Origin: Desulfobulbus sp.
Lineage (GTDB): Bacteria; Desulfobacterota; Desulfobulbia; Desulfobulbales; Desulfobulbaceae
NCBI GenBank assembly: GCA_030602145.1
Contig: JAUWAH010000025.1
Location: forward strand, 1-12,170
Reading direction: 5' to 3'
DNA length: 12,170 bases
This document shows positions 1 to 6,651 of this stretch, piece by piece; within the stretch, counting starts at the first letter, position 1; each line of letters opens with the position of its first letter. The notes beneath the pieces were generated by a model. The model did no database searches. It saw only the letters and a list, made by a program, of their open reading frames with translations, and was not told the DNA's origin. The position numbers and the translations under genes are program-made.

Positions 1-1401
1 CTTGCTCCCGGAACAGCCACCGATGCTTTTTATTATGTGATCAGCGGCGCGGTGGAGGTCAGCTACACCGACCGGCACGATACCCGGATCACCGTCGCCC
101 TGATCGGGGCCGGGGAATTCTTCGGCGAGATCGGCTTTTTCGACGGCACCTCGCGGGTTCGCGACATCCAGACGACGGCCACGGCCCGGATCGCTGTTTT
201 CGACGCCGGTGCCATGGCGACCTTCAGGGCTCAGCAGCTCGATCTGTACACCGACTTCCTCATCTTCCTCACCCGGAAGATCTGCGAAAAATTTCGGCGC
301 ATAGCCGGGGAAAGCGAGCCGATCGCCGGCTACGCCCAATCGCTTTCCACCCGCCACGCCAGCCGGTACACCGAGGCCAAGCCCCTGCCCGCCCCCCTGG
401 TCCGCTCCGATCTGTGGCATCGGATCGGCAGCAGGATGGAGGCGTTCAAATCCGAGCTGTTCAATCTTTCCCACCGGTTGCAAAAAGTCGAGGCGGAGGG
501 AAAGAGCGATCCGGAAAGTGAGGCCCGGTGCATCGGTGTCCTTGCCGAACTCAACGATTCGTTGTCAACCTTCGAACAGACCATGGCCGGCAGCGGGTAC
601 GAGGAGGTCATGTGGGGCTATGTGTTCAAGGAGATGTTCCCCTACTTCATGCGCAGCCGCTTTGTCGAACGAGCCTACTTCAAACCCAAGGGATATGCCG
701 GCGACTTCCTGATGATGGAACACATCTATGCCAACATCCCCCAAGGAGAGGGGAAGGTGGGCGAAATCGTCGACGATTTCTGCCTCCAGCGCCCCGGCTC
801 ACTGGCCATCCGCGGCCGGCGGATCCTGCTGCGGGATCAGTTGCGACAGCTCAGCGGCGTCAATGCCGCCCGAGGCACCACCACCCGGATCATGAACCTG
901 GCCTGCGGGCCGAACCGGGAACTGTTCGACTTCCTGGCCGATTGCGAATACAGCGACACCATCGAGGCCCTGTGCGTGGACATCGACTCCGAAGCCCTGC
1001 AGTACACCAATCAGTATGTCAACATCTTCCCACACCGTGCCGCCATCCGGCTGATGAGCGAAAACGTCATCAAGTGGGCCCTCGGCCGGGCCACCCATCA
1101 CATTGCTCCCCTCGACATCATCTATTCGGCCGGACTCTGCGATTATCTCGACCCCCGCCTGTTCCGTGCCCTGATCAATCAGTGCCATCGCCACCTCAAA
1201 CCGGGCGGCACCCTGCTCCTGGGCAACTTCACCAACTATCCCGACGCCCTCTTCCTTGACAAGCTCTTGAAATGGGAACTCATCTACCGGACCGAGGACC
1301 AACTGCGGGAACTGTTCGCCCCCACCCCCTTCGGCGAACGGATCACGGTCATGGTCGAACAGACGGGGGTCAATCTGTTCGCCGTTGCCACCAAGGAATA
1401 G
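1..1401 (+). CDS. cNMP-binding domain fused to a class I SAM-dependent methyltransferase (5' partial)
   Basis: The frame is open from base 1 and reads LAPGTATDAFYYVISGAVEV at once, the middle of a cyclic-nucleotide-binding beta-roll, so the true start lies upstream and the GTG at 37 is internal. The phosphate-binding cassette (FGEIGFFDGTSRVRDI, about bases 118-165) keeps the Gly-Glu pair and a Ser-Arg pair. A helical linker follows. The C-terminal half holds KPKGYAGD (682-705), SAM motif I NLACGPNREL (895-924), the acidic motif II CVDIDSEAL (973-999), YSAGLCDYL (about 1126-1152) and KPGGTLLLGNF (1198-1230). From memory, cNMP proteins with the KPxGYAGD signature are often annotated as 3-hydroxypalmitate methyl ester (PhcB-like) biosynthesis proteins, but the substrate cannot be read from sequence. 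Inferred role: a cytoplasmic methyltransferase gated by cAMP, cGMP or a related ligand. It is first in a tight operon with two HD-GYP genes. The domain calls are firm; the substrate is unknown. Confidence 0.88.
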   Translation, partial: LAPGTATDAFYYVISGAVEVSYTDRHDTRITVALIGAGEFFGEIGFFDGTSRVRDIQTTATARIAVFDAGAMATFRAQQLDLYTDFLIFLTRKICEKFRRIAGESEPIAGYAQSLSTRHASRYTEAKPLPAPLVRSDLWHRIGSRMEAFKSELFNLSHRLQKVEAEGKSDPESEARCIGVLAELNDSLSTFEQTMAGSGYEEVMWGYVFKEMFPYFMRSRFVERAYFKPKGYAGDFLMMEHIYANIPQGEGKVGEIVDDFCLQRPGSLAIRGRRILLRDQLRQLSGVNAARGTTTRIMNLACGPNRELFDFLADCEYSDTIEALCVDIDSEALQYTNQYVNIFPHRAAIRLMSENVIKWALGRATHHIAPLDIIYSAGLCDYLDPRLFRALINQCHRHLKPGGTLLLGNFTNYPDALFLDKLLKWELIYRTEDQLRELFAPTPFGERITVMVEQTGVNLFAVATKE

Positions 1402-1404
1402 GGC

Positions 1405-3120
1405 ATGGCCCAGTCGGCCCACGCTGTCACGGCGGTGATCGATCCCGACCTGGAGATCCTCTTCCGCCAGCGCACCCGCATCTGCTTGTGGCTGGGCTTT
1501 GTTTTCTTCTCCCTGTTCGCGCTGCTCGACTATCTGTACTGCCGCCCCTTCTTCGGCCTGTTTGCGACCTACCGCCTGGTGTACGTCGCCGTGCTTGCCG
1601 GCATGCTCTGGTCCATCGACCTGCCACCATGCAGACGCTCAGCCCGTGGCGTCATGGTTGTTGCCCTGCTGCTCGGCACCCTGGTCATCTCGCTGATGAC
1701 CGTCGAACTGGGTGGCTTTGTTTCCGGGTATTATGTCGGCATCCTGCTCATGGTTGCCGGCAGTTTCTCCGTTCTTCCCCTGCGAGCCACCCAGGCCCTG
1801 GCCCTCGGCGGAGCCCTGTACCTGGTCTACCTGCTCACCGTTGTGTTGTCGGCCTTGCCCCTGGATGAGCGAGCGCTGACGGCCCTGGCCACCAACACCT
1901 TCTTTTTTTCCGCCATTGTCATCATCACCGCCGTGCAGTGTTTCGACGAGATGGAAACCATCACCGCTGCCCTGCAGGCCCAGCACAACCTGCGCGACCT
2001 TCACGGCGAACTCAAACTCTACACCGACGATCTTGAGGTCCTGGTCCAAAACCGGCTGGAGCTGCTCGAGGAGTCGGACCTGCGCTTTGACGATCTCTAC
2101 AAGGCCATCCCCGATCTGGTTGTTCTTATCGACAGGACGGCGACAATCCGCATGATCAACCATCATGGCGCCGCCCTGCTCGGCGCTGCCCCGGAAGCCT
2201 TGCAGGAAACTTCGCTGCTGGACTGCCTTTCACCCCCGCATCGGGATGGTTTCCAGACCGAGGTGCTTGCACCGCTCAACCAGGGACTCACCGTCAAAGG
2301 CGTGCAGATGGAGATGCTGACCCGGGACCGGCAAGCCATCGAGGTGGAGGTCAGCGGCAACCGGGTCGAGTTGCTCGGCGCCAGCGACCTCTCGCAGATG
2401 ATCATCCGTGACATCACCCAGACCAAAACCATGGAACGGCAGGTGCTCGAATCCGGCCATCTCCTCGACACCTCGCGCCGGGCCGCCATCTTCGGCCTGG
2501 CCCGGCTGGCCGAATGCCGGGATGACACCACCGGTGCCCATCTGCTCCGCATCCGTGAGTACACCCGTATCCTGGCTACCGAGCTGGCCACCCATCCGGA
2601 ACTGCACCCCATCGTCACCGAGCGATTCATCGAGGATCTGTGCCTGTCCTCGGCCCTTCATGACATTGGCAAGGTCGGCATTCCTGACGCTATCCTGCTC
2701 AAACCCGATCTCCTCACCCCAGCCGAATTCGAGACCATGCAGCATCACTGCCTGTACGGCAGCAAGGCCCTGACTCTGGCCGGGGACGGCATGGAAGAAC
2801 TCGGTTTCCTGCACATGGGCCGCGAAATCGCCCTCCATCATCACGAGCGCTGGGACGGCTCCGGATATCCCTATGGCCTAGCGGGAACGGCCATCCCCCT
2901 CACCGCCCGCATCGTTGCCCTGGCCGATGTCTACGACGCCCTGACCTCGAGCCGGTCCTACAAACCCGCCTACAACCACGAGCAGGCGCGGATGCTCATT
3001 GTTCAGGAAAGCGGTCGCCGCTTCGATCCGGCCATCGTCAACGCCTTCCTCAGGAGGGAGCAGGAGTTCAAAACCGGCCGCCGCGACCTCCTCCTTCTGG
3101 CCAATCCGGCCTCAAGCTGA
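1405..3120 (+). CDS. Membrane sensor with PAS and HD-GYP domains, probable c-di-GMP phosphodiesterase
   Basis: The ATG lies 3 bases after the upstream stop, with an AAGGA ribosome site (1393-1397) inside the end of that gene, 7 bases from the start. The N-terminal region has about six hydrophobic segments (roughly residues 26-45, 48-70, 83-100, 105-126, 130-153, 163-180). A helical linker (about 183-228) leads to a PAS domain (about 228-345) closing with IIRDIT. The C-terminal HD-GYP domain has the expected metal ligands E370, H379, H419, D420, H448, H479, H480 and D508, plus K423 of HDIGK and the GYP signature at 487-489 (HHERWDGSGYP). R517 and K520, in TSSRSYK, match the residues that contact c-di-GMP phosphates in characterised HD-GYP enzymes. 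It is therefore probably an active c-di-GMP hydrolase at the inner membrane, controlled by a ligand sensed in the membrane or PAS region. That ligand is unknown. It is a paralogue of the next gene. Confidence 0.92.
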   Translation: MAQSAHAVTAVIDPDLEILFRQRTRICLWLGFVFFSLFALLDYLYCRPFFGLFATYRLVYVAVLAGMLWSIDLPPCRRSARGVMVVALLLGTLVISLMTVELGGFVSGYYVGILLMVAGSFSVLPLRATQALALGGALYLVYLLTVVLSALPLDERALTALATNTFFFSAIVIITAVQCFDEMETITAALQAQHNLRDLHGELKLYTDDLEVLVQNRLELLEESDLRFDDLYKAIPDLVVLIDRTATIRMINHHGAALLGAAPEALQETSLLDCLSPPHRDGFQTEVLAPLNQGLTVKGVQMEMLTRDRQAIEVEVSGNRVELLGASDLSQMIIRDITQTKTMERQVLESGHLLDTSRRAAIFGLARLAECRDDTTGAHLLRIREYTRILATELATHPELHPIVTERFIEDLCLSSALHDIGKVGIPDAILLKPDLLTPAEFETMQHHCLYGSKALTLAGDGMEELGFLHMGREIALHHHERWDGSGYPYGLAGTAIPLTARIVALADVYDALTSSRSYKPAYNHEQARMLIVQESGRRFDPAIVNAFLRREQEFKTGRRDLLLLANPASS

Positions 3121-3129
3121 GGCGCCCCC

Positions 3130-4836
3130 ATGGAAGCGGCTGCACATTTTCGTGCCGAAACCAGGAAACTGCACCAGCAGAGGGTGTCGATCATTCTTCT
3201 GGCCGGCATGGCGCTGCTCCTCCTGTCCGGCCTGCTCGACCTTGCCTTCGCCCTGGCCGATCTGGCGGAACTGCTTCCCTGGCGGCTTGCGGCCATGGCC
3301 TGCTGTGCGTTGTTGCTCCTCGCCAACAGGATGGACAGAAACCAGCAATGGTCCTGGCTGATCGGCTTGACCGGTTACCTGGTGATCGGCCTCACCGTTC
3401 TCCTGGCCCTGCCTTATCAGGGCGGCATCGTTTCTCCATCCTATGTCGGACTGGTCGTGGTCATGACCCTGTACACCGCCCTGGCACCGCTCACCGTCGG
3501 CCAAACCCTCCTCGGCGGTTTTGCCCTCACCGGTCTCTATGCGGCAAGCGCCTGGCTGGCCGCACCACTGACCGACGGCCAGGCCATGGATCTGTTCAAC
3601 AATCTGTTTTTCATGACCTGCTTTGTCCTCATCGCCGCAACCCAAAGCTGGGCCGATACGGCCGCCAGACATAGGGAATGGTCGCTGCGGAGCGCCCAAA
3701 GTGCTGCCACCGAATCCCTGAGGCGGCAGGCCGAATCCCTGGAGCAGGAAGTCCGGCGACGAACCGAGGCCCAGCAGGCGGTCGAACAGCACCACCGGAT
3801 CCTCTACGAAGCCATTGCCGATGACCTCGTCCTGATTGAACCGCAGGGTACGATCATTCAGGCCAACCACTCCTTCCAGTTGCATTTTTGCCGTCACAAC
3901 GAGGGGGCGGCGTCTTCTCTCTATGACGCGGTCCATCCCGATGACCGACAGACGCTCCGCACCGCCATGGAGGGGCTGCTCGCCAAGGATGCGCCATTGA
4001 GCCAACTCCGCCTGACCATGGTCGACACCCGGGGAGAACCCCTGAAGGTGGAAATCAGCGGAGCACCGGTCCGACGCCGCGGCATAACCCGGGGCATTCA
4101 CCTGGTTATCCGTGACATCCGGGTGAGAAAACGGCTGGAACAGGAGGTGATCGCCTCCCTGCGCCGGATCAGGCAAACCGAGAACGCTGCCATTCTGGCG
4201 CTTGCCAACCTCTCGGAATACCGGGACATCACCCCGGGCCGCCATCTGGAACGCATCCGTGAGTACTGCGCCATCCTAGCCGACGAGCTGGCCAAACGGC
4301 ATCAATTCAGTCGCATCATGACACCAGCCCATATCCAGAACCTCTACCAGGGCGCCGTGCTCCACGACATCGGCAAGGTCGCCGTTCCCGACACTATTCT
4401 CGTCAAAACCGGGCCACTGTCGATCCTCGAAGAAGAGGCGATGCGAAACCACACCCTGAAAGGAGGAGATGTGATCAAGGCCATGGAGCAGGAGGCCAAG
4501 GGCAGCGGCAGCTTTCTTGCCCTGGCCAAAAACATCGCTTACTTTCACCATGAACGCTGGGACGGCCGGGGATATCCCCACGGCCTGCGGGAGGACGAGA
4601 TTCCCCTTGAGGCGCGGATCATGGCTGTGGCCGACGCCTACGAGGAGTGGACCGGAGCCATGCCGCCTGCTGAGCGATTCAGCCATGAGCAGGCGGTGGA
4701 CCTGGTTGTCAGGAGCGCTGGGCATCGATTCGACCCGGTGGTTGTCGACGCCTTTGTCATCCGGCAGCACCAATTCGACCAGATCCGGACCACCCTAGCC
4801 GAACCGGAGCACGGCCACGACCGGCCAACGGACTGA
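3130..4836 (+). CDS. Membrane sensor with PAS and variant HD-GYP domain
   Basis: The start is supported by GAGG (3119-3122), 7 bases before the ATG and overlapping the previous stop codon. Layout copies the upstream gene: about five to six membrane segments in residues 18-175, a Gln/Glu/Arg-rich helical linker (about 182-222), a PAS domain (about 222-340) and an HD-GYP domain. The metal ligands all appear present: E363, H372, H412, D413, H441, H473, H474 and D502, with K416 and GYP at 481-483. The segment after D502 is unusual. Instead of the usual DAL-TSxRxYK it reads DAYEEWTGAMPP, so the c-di-GMP-contacting Arg and Lys are Met511 and Ala514 with no gap in the alignment. The enzyme may bind metal but have altered substrate preference or weak activity. 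Alternatively, nearby R516 may compensate. It probably acts with the upstream paralogue and methyltransferase in one operon. No clear intrinsic terminator follows its stop. Confidence 0.9.
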   Translation: MEAAAHFRAETRKLHQQRVSIILLAGMALLLLSGLLDLAFALADLAELLPWRLAAMACCALLLLANRMDRNQQWSWLIGLTGYLVIGLTVLLALPYQGGIVSPSYVGLVVVMTLYTALAPLTVGQTLLGGFALTGLYAASAWLAAPLTDGQAMDLFNNLFFMTCFVLIAATQSWADTAARHREWSLRSAQSAATESLRRQAESLEQEVRRRTEAQQAVEQHHRILYEAIADDLVLIEPQGTIIQANHSFQLHFCRHNEGAASSLYDAVHPDDRQTLRTAMEGLLAKDAPLSQLRLTMVDTRGEPLKVEISGAPVRRRGITRGIHLVIRDIRVRKRLEQEVIASLRRIRQTENAAILALANLSEYRDITPGRHLERIREYCAILADELAKRHQFSRIMTPAHIQNLYQGAVLHDIGKVAVPDTILVKTGPLSILEEEAMRNHTLKGGDVIKAMEQEAKGSGSFLALAKNIAYFHHERWDGRGYPHGLREDEIPLEARIMAVADAYEEWTGAMPPAERFSHEQAVDLVVRSAGHRFDPVVVDAFVIRQHQFDQIRTTLAEPEHGHDRPTD

Positions 4837-4880
4837 TTCCCCGCCACAGGCTTTGTTCAGGACGGTCCGCAACATTTCCC

Positions 4881-4909
4881 TTGCCGTTCGCAAGTAAATA
4901 CACTAAAAA
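4881..4909 (+). promoter_or_regulatory. Possible sigma-70-type promoter for the coiled-coil membrane protein gene
   Basis: TTGCCG (4881-4886) and TAAAAA (4904-4909) are separated by 17 bases; each matches the -35/-10 consensus at four of six positions. The stretch is locally AT-richer than its surroundings. A small 5-bp inverted repeat (CTTGC/GCAAG, 4880-4894) overlaps the -35 region and could be an operator. An alternative -10 is TACACT (4899-4904), but it lacks a good -35. This is a weak, by-eye call. Confidence 0.3.
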
Positions 4910-4925
4910 CATGCGATATTACCCA

Positions 4926-4965
4926 ATCCGCACAGGGTTGCAGCCCCCCCTGCACCGGTGCGGAT
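4926..4965 (+). repeat. Long interrupted inverted repeat (hairpin) in the leader of the next gene
   Basis: ATCCGCAC (4926-4933) pairs perfectly with GTGCGGAT (4958-4965). Inside it, TGCAG (4939-4943) pairs with CTGCA (4950-4954) around a loop of six C, and a GG/CC pair (4936-4937 with 4955-4956) can join the two helices. No T-tract follows directly, so it is not a standard terminator for the upstream operon. A small stem (ACCG/CGGT, 4982-4994) followed by seven T (4994-5000) lies further down, just before the ribosome site. Together they could form a folded 5' leader or an operator. The function is not known. Confidence 0.5.
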
Positions 4966-5001
4966 CGCCGTCTTCATACAAACCGATCAGCGGTTTTTTT
5001 C

Positions 5002-5006
5002 GGAGG
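5002..5006 (+). promoter_or_regulatory. Ribosome binding site that sets the start at 5015
   Basis: GGAGG sits 8 bases before the ATG at 5015. It favours this start over the in-frame GTG at 4958, which lies within the hairpin arm and has no Shine-Dalgarno sequence. Confidence 0.7.
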
Positions 5007-5014
5007 GATCGAAC

Positions 5015-5866
5015 ATGAAAGCAAACATGATGCGTACGCCGCTTCTCAAATCAGCGGTTGTCCTTCTTTTTCTTGTCATTCTGGCCTACCTGACCAGCGC
5101 CTCGCCCGAGGGAAGCGTCCTCAACTCCATCGGCCAGATCATCATTGGCGCCTTCCGCCTGGTGCAATGGTCTATCGCCATGGCCATCGGCCTGACGGTC
5201 AGCATCGCCTTTCTGTTCGGAGTTTTCCTCTTTGCCGTTTTCCTGGTCAACAGGGAGAGTGCCGCAACCATGTACCAGTCGCTCAAGGGATCCATCGCCA
5301 CCCTGCTTCAGCCCGTTTTCTCACGTATCGGCGCCTTCCAATGCAGGCAAGCGGCCCCGACTCCACAACCTGCTGTTCAGACGCCACAGCCTGTGGTGCA
5401 GGCTCCCCCCACACCTGCAGAGCCTCGTGAAGACCTCAAGGCCATCATTGCCGGTGAGGTGAAGAAGGTGACCGAAACCCAGCAGACATTAAGCGATCAA
5501 TTCGCCGCCCTCTCCGGCAAGATCGATGCCATGGAGGCCAAAAGCAATGAACTTGCCGCCGCCTCCACCGCCCGATTGGAGACCATCACCGCCGAGTTGG
5601 CTGCCTCCGGCAAGGCGCTGACCGCGGTGCAGGAGAACGTCTCCAAGCTCGAAGACAAGCTCAACGACACCACCCGGCAGGTGCAGGCCATCACCCCGGA
5701 CAAGCTGCTCGGCGACCTCCCGAGCCGGTTGGACAAGCTGGAGCAGAGCGCGTCCGAACCGGGCTTCGATCCGGCACCGCTGACCGCATCGCTTGAGCAA
5801 CTGCACAAGGATATGGAAGAATTGAAGAAGAAACCCACCCCCAGCAAGACCAAGAGGAAAGCCTGA
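5015..5866 (+). CDS. Uncharacterised membrane protein with proline-rich hinge and long coiled coil
   Basis: The protein has 283 aa and no family I recognise. The start at 5015 is chosen for its strong ribosome site. Residues 13-27 form a hydrophobic segment that could be a signal anchor, and 52-78 form a clear membrane helix; 36-51 is amphipathic or moderately hydrophobic. A linker rich in Pro, Gln and Val follows (about 111-135, with the near-repeat TPQPAVQ / TPQPVVQ). Residues about 138-275 are low in aromatics, rich in Ala, Glu, Lys, Leu and Gln, and read as an extended coiled coil. The C-terminal tail is strongly basic (KTKRKA). This layout suits a membrane-anchored scaffold or spacer. 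Which side of the membrane carries the coiled coil is unclear. It has its own leader and terminator, so it is probably a single-gene transcript. Confidence 0.75.
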   Translation: MKANMMRTPLLKSAVVLLFLVILAYLTSASPEGSVLNSIGQIIIGAFRLVQWSIAMAIGLTVSIAFLFGVFLFAVFLVNRESAATMYQSLKGSIATLLQPVFSRIGAFQCRQAAPTPQPAVQTPQPVVQAPPTPAEPREDLKAIIAGEVKKVTETQQTLSDQFAALSGKIDAMEAKSNELAAASTARLETITAELAASGKALTAVQENVSKLEDKLNDTTRQVQAITPDKLLGDLPSRLDKLEQSASEPGFDPAPLTASLEQLHKDMEELKKKPTPSKTKRKA

Positions 5867-5917
5867 CCGGGCAGGGGGAAGACACCCCGCTGCACCGTTG
5901 CATCCTTGCGGACGCAC

Positions 5918-5951
5918 AAGCCATTCCGTCAATCGGCGGAATGGCTTTTTT
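5918..5951 (+). terminator. Intrinsic terminator of the coiled-coil protein gene
   Basis: An 11-bp perfect stem (5918-5928 with 5937-5947, core AGCCATTCCG/CGGAATGGCT) encloses an 8-base loop and runs into six T (5946-5951). It is about 50 bases past the plus-strand stop codon. The loop contains the stop codon of the convergent minus-strand gene. Read on the minus strand, the hairpin has no T-tract, so it appears to work in one direction only. Confidence 0.9.
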
Positions 5952-6651
5952 GTTGTCCGGCCGTAGTCGGCGGCAGCAGTTCCTTGAAATATTCGATGGA
6001 GGGAAAGCGACAGGAATACCGGACCCGCTGACGACTGCTCGGCCGGGCGACAAACAGCAGGTGGGCCAAACCGAACGACTGGGCGGTGCACAGCACCTGC
6101 TCGGTGTCGTCCACCAGCAGGGTTCGCCCGCGATCGAACCCGAGCATCTCTTCGAGCCGATGCCAGAATTCCGGCTCCTCCTTGGCCAACCCCACCTCCT
6201 CGGCGCAGACGATCCGATCAAACCAGGGACCGAGGGCTGTCTTGTCCAACTTGATCGCCAAGGTGCTGGAATGAGCATTGGTGATCAGATAGAGCTTTTT
6301 CCGCACTTGCAGACAATATTCGAGGAATTCGATCACATAGGGATGAATGCCGATCAGGTGGTTGATCCGCAACTTCAACTCCTGGAGATCCATCCCCAGT
6401 TCGCGGGACCAGAAGGAGAGATCGGACCAGTCCAGGGTCGCCTTGACCCGATGATAGCGGGCCAACAACTGTTCCCTCGCCTCTGCAACCGGGATATCGT
6501 GCAGGAGACTGTAGTGCTCCGGCACATACTGTTCCCAGAAATAGTCGTCGAAATGCTTATCCAACAGGGTGCCATCCATGTCAAGGAGGATCGTGTCGAT
6601 CTCCTCCCAGGGGATGCGCGGACAGATTTTCTCGCAGGGCGCGACGGTCAT
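5929..6651 (-). CDS. yrfG: HAD-family hydrolase, YrfG-like GMP/IMP 5'-nucleotidase
   Basis: The protein has 240 aa with all haloacid dehalogenase motifs: motif I DMDGT with nucleophile D24 and acid D26, motif II Thr124 in LITNAH, motif III Lys157, and motif IV D181/D182 in LLVDD. The N-terminal stretch IDTILLDMDGTLLD with following DxYFWxxxVPE, and the later TNAH and KLxxT elements, closely match what I remember of E. coli YrfG, which dephosphorylates GMP and IMP. It is slightly longer than YrfG (about 222 aa), with extra residues at both ends. The ATG overlaps the mfd TGA as ATGA, and AAGGGAG (6665-6659) lies 7 bases upstream within mfd, so translation is probably coupled to mfd. It is the last gene of the minus-strand run. 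No intrinsic terminator is visible on that strand after it. Assignment to the HAD fold is near certain; the exact substrate is inferred. Confidence 0.88.
   Translation of the reverse strand: MTVAPCEKICPRIPWEEIDTILLDMDGTLLDKHFDDYFWEQYVPEHYSLLHDIPVAEAREQLLARYHRVKATLDWSDLSFWSRELGMDLQELKLRINHLIGIHPYVIEFLEYCLQVRKKLYLITNAHSSTLAIKLDKTALGPWFDRIVCAEEVGLAKEEPEFWHRLEEMLGFDRGRTLLVDDTEQVLCTAQSFGLAHLLFVARPSSRQRVRYSCRFPSIEYFKELLPPTTAGQQKSHSAD

Larger units (their letters stand above)
4911..5018 (+). other. Possible 35-codon leader ORF overlapping the downstream start
   Basis: An ATG at 4911 opens a frame of 35 codons that ends in a TGA at 5016-5018, overlapping the ATG (5015) of the next gene as ATGA. The peptide begins MRYYPIRTG and is rich in Arg, Pro and Ser. 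No Shine-Dalgarno sequence precedes it. An open frame of this length in GC-rich DNA is easily due to chance, so it is listed only because of the exact stop/start overlap. Confidence 0.15.

Noticed and set aside
37..39. GTG at 37 as the start of the methyltransferase gene
   Set aside because: The frame is open upstream to base 1 and those codons fit the cNMP fold, so the gene is truncated by the window edge.
528..1259. Plus-strand frame of 243 codons overlapping the methyltransferase gene
   Set aside because: It is rich in Pro, Arg and His, typical of an out-of-frame reading of GC-rich coding DNA, while the other frame carries all the SAM motifs.
3112..4245. Minus-strand open frame (377 codons) opposite the second HD-GYP gene
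   Set aside because: The plus strand carries clear membrane, PAS and HD-GYP motifs here; the antisense translation is rich in Gly, Gln and Asp with no recognisable fold.
4958..4960. GTG at 4958 as the start of the coiled-coil membrane protein
   Set aside because: It has no ribosome site and lies in a hairpin arm; the ATG at 5015 has GGAGG at good spacing and gives a more sensible N-terminus.
5867..5928. Intrinsic terminator for the minus-strand operon
   Set aside because: The hairpin at 5918-5947 and a short GGGG/CCCC stem nearby are not followed by a T-tract on the minus strand, so neither supports termination in that direction.
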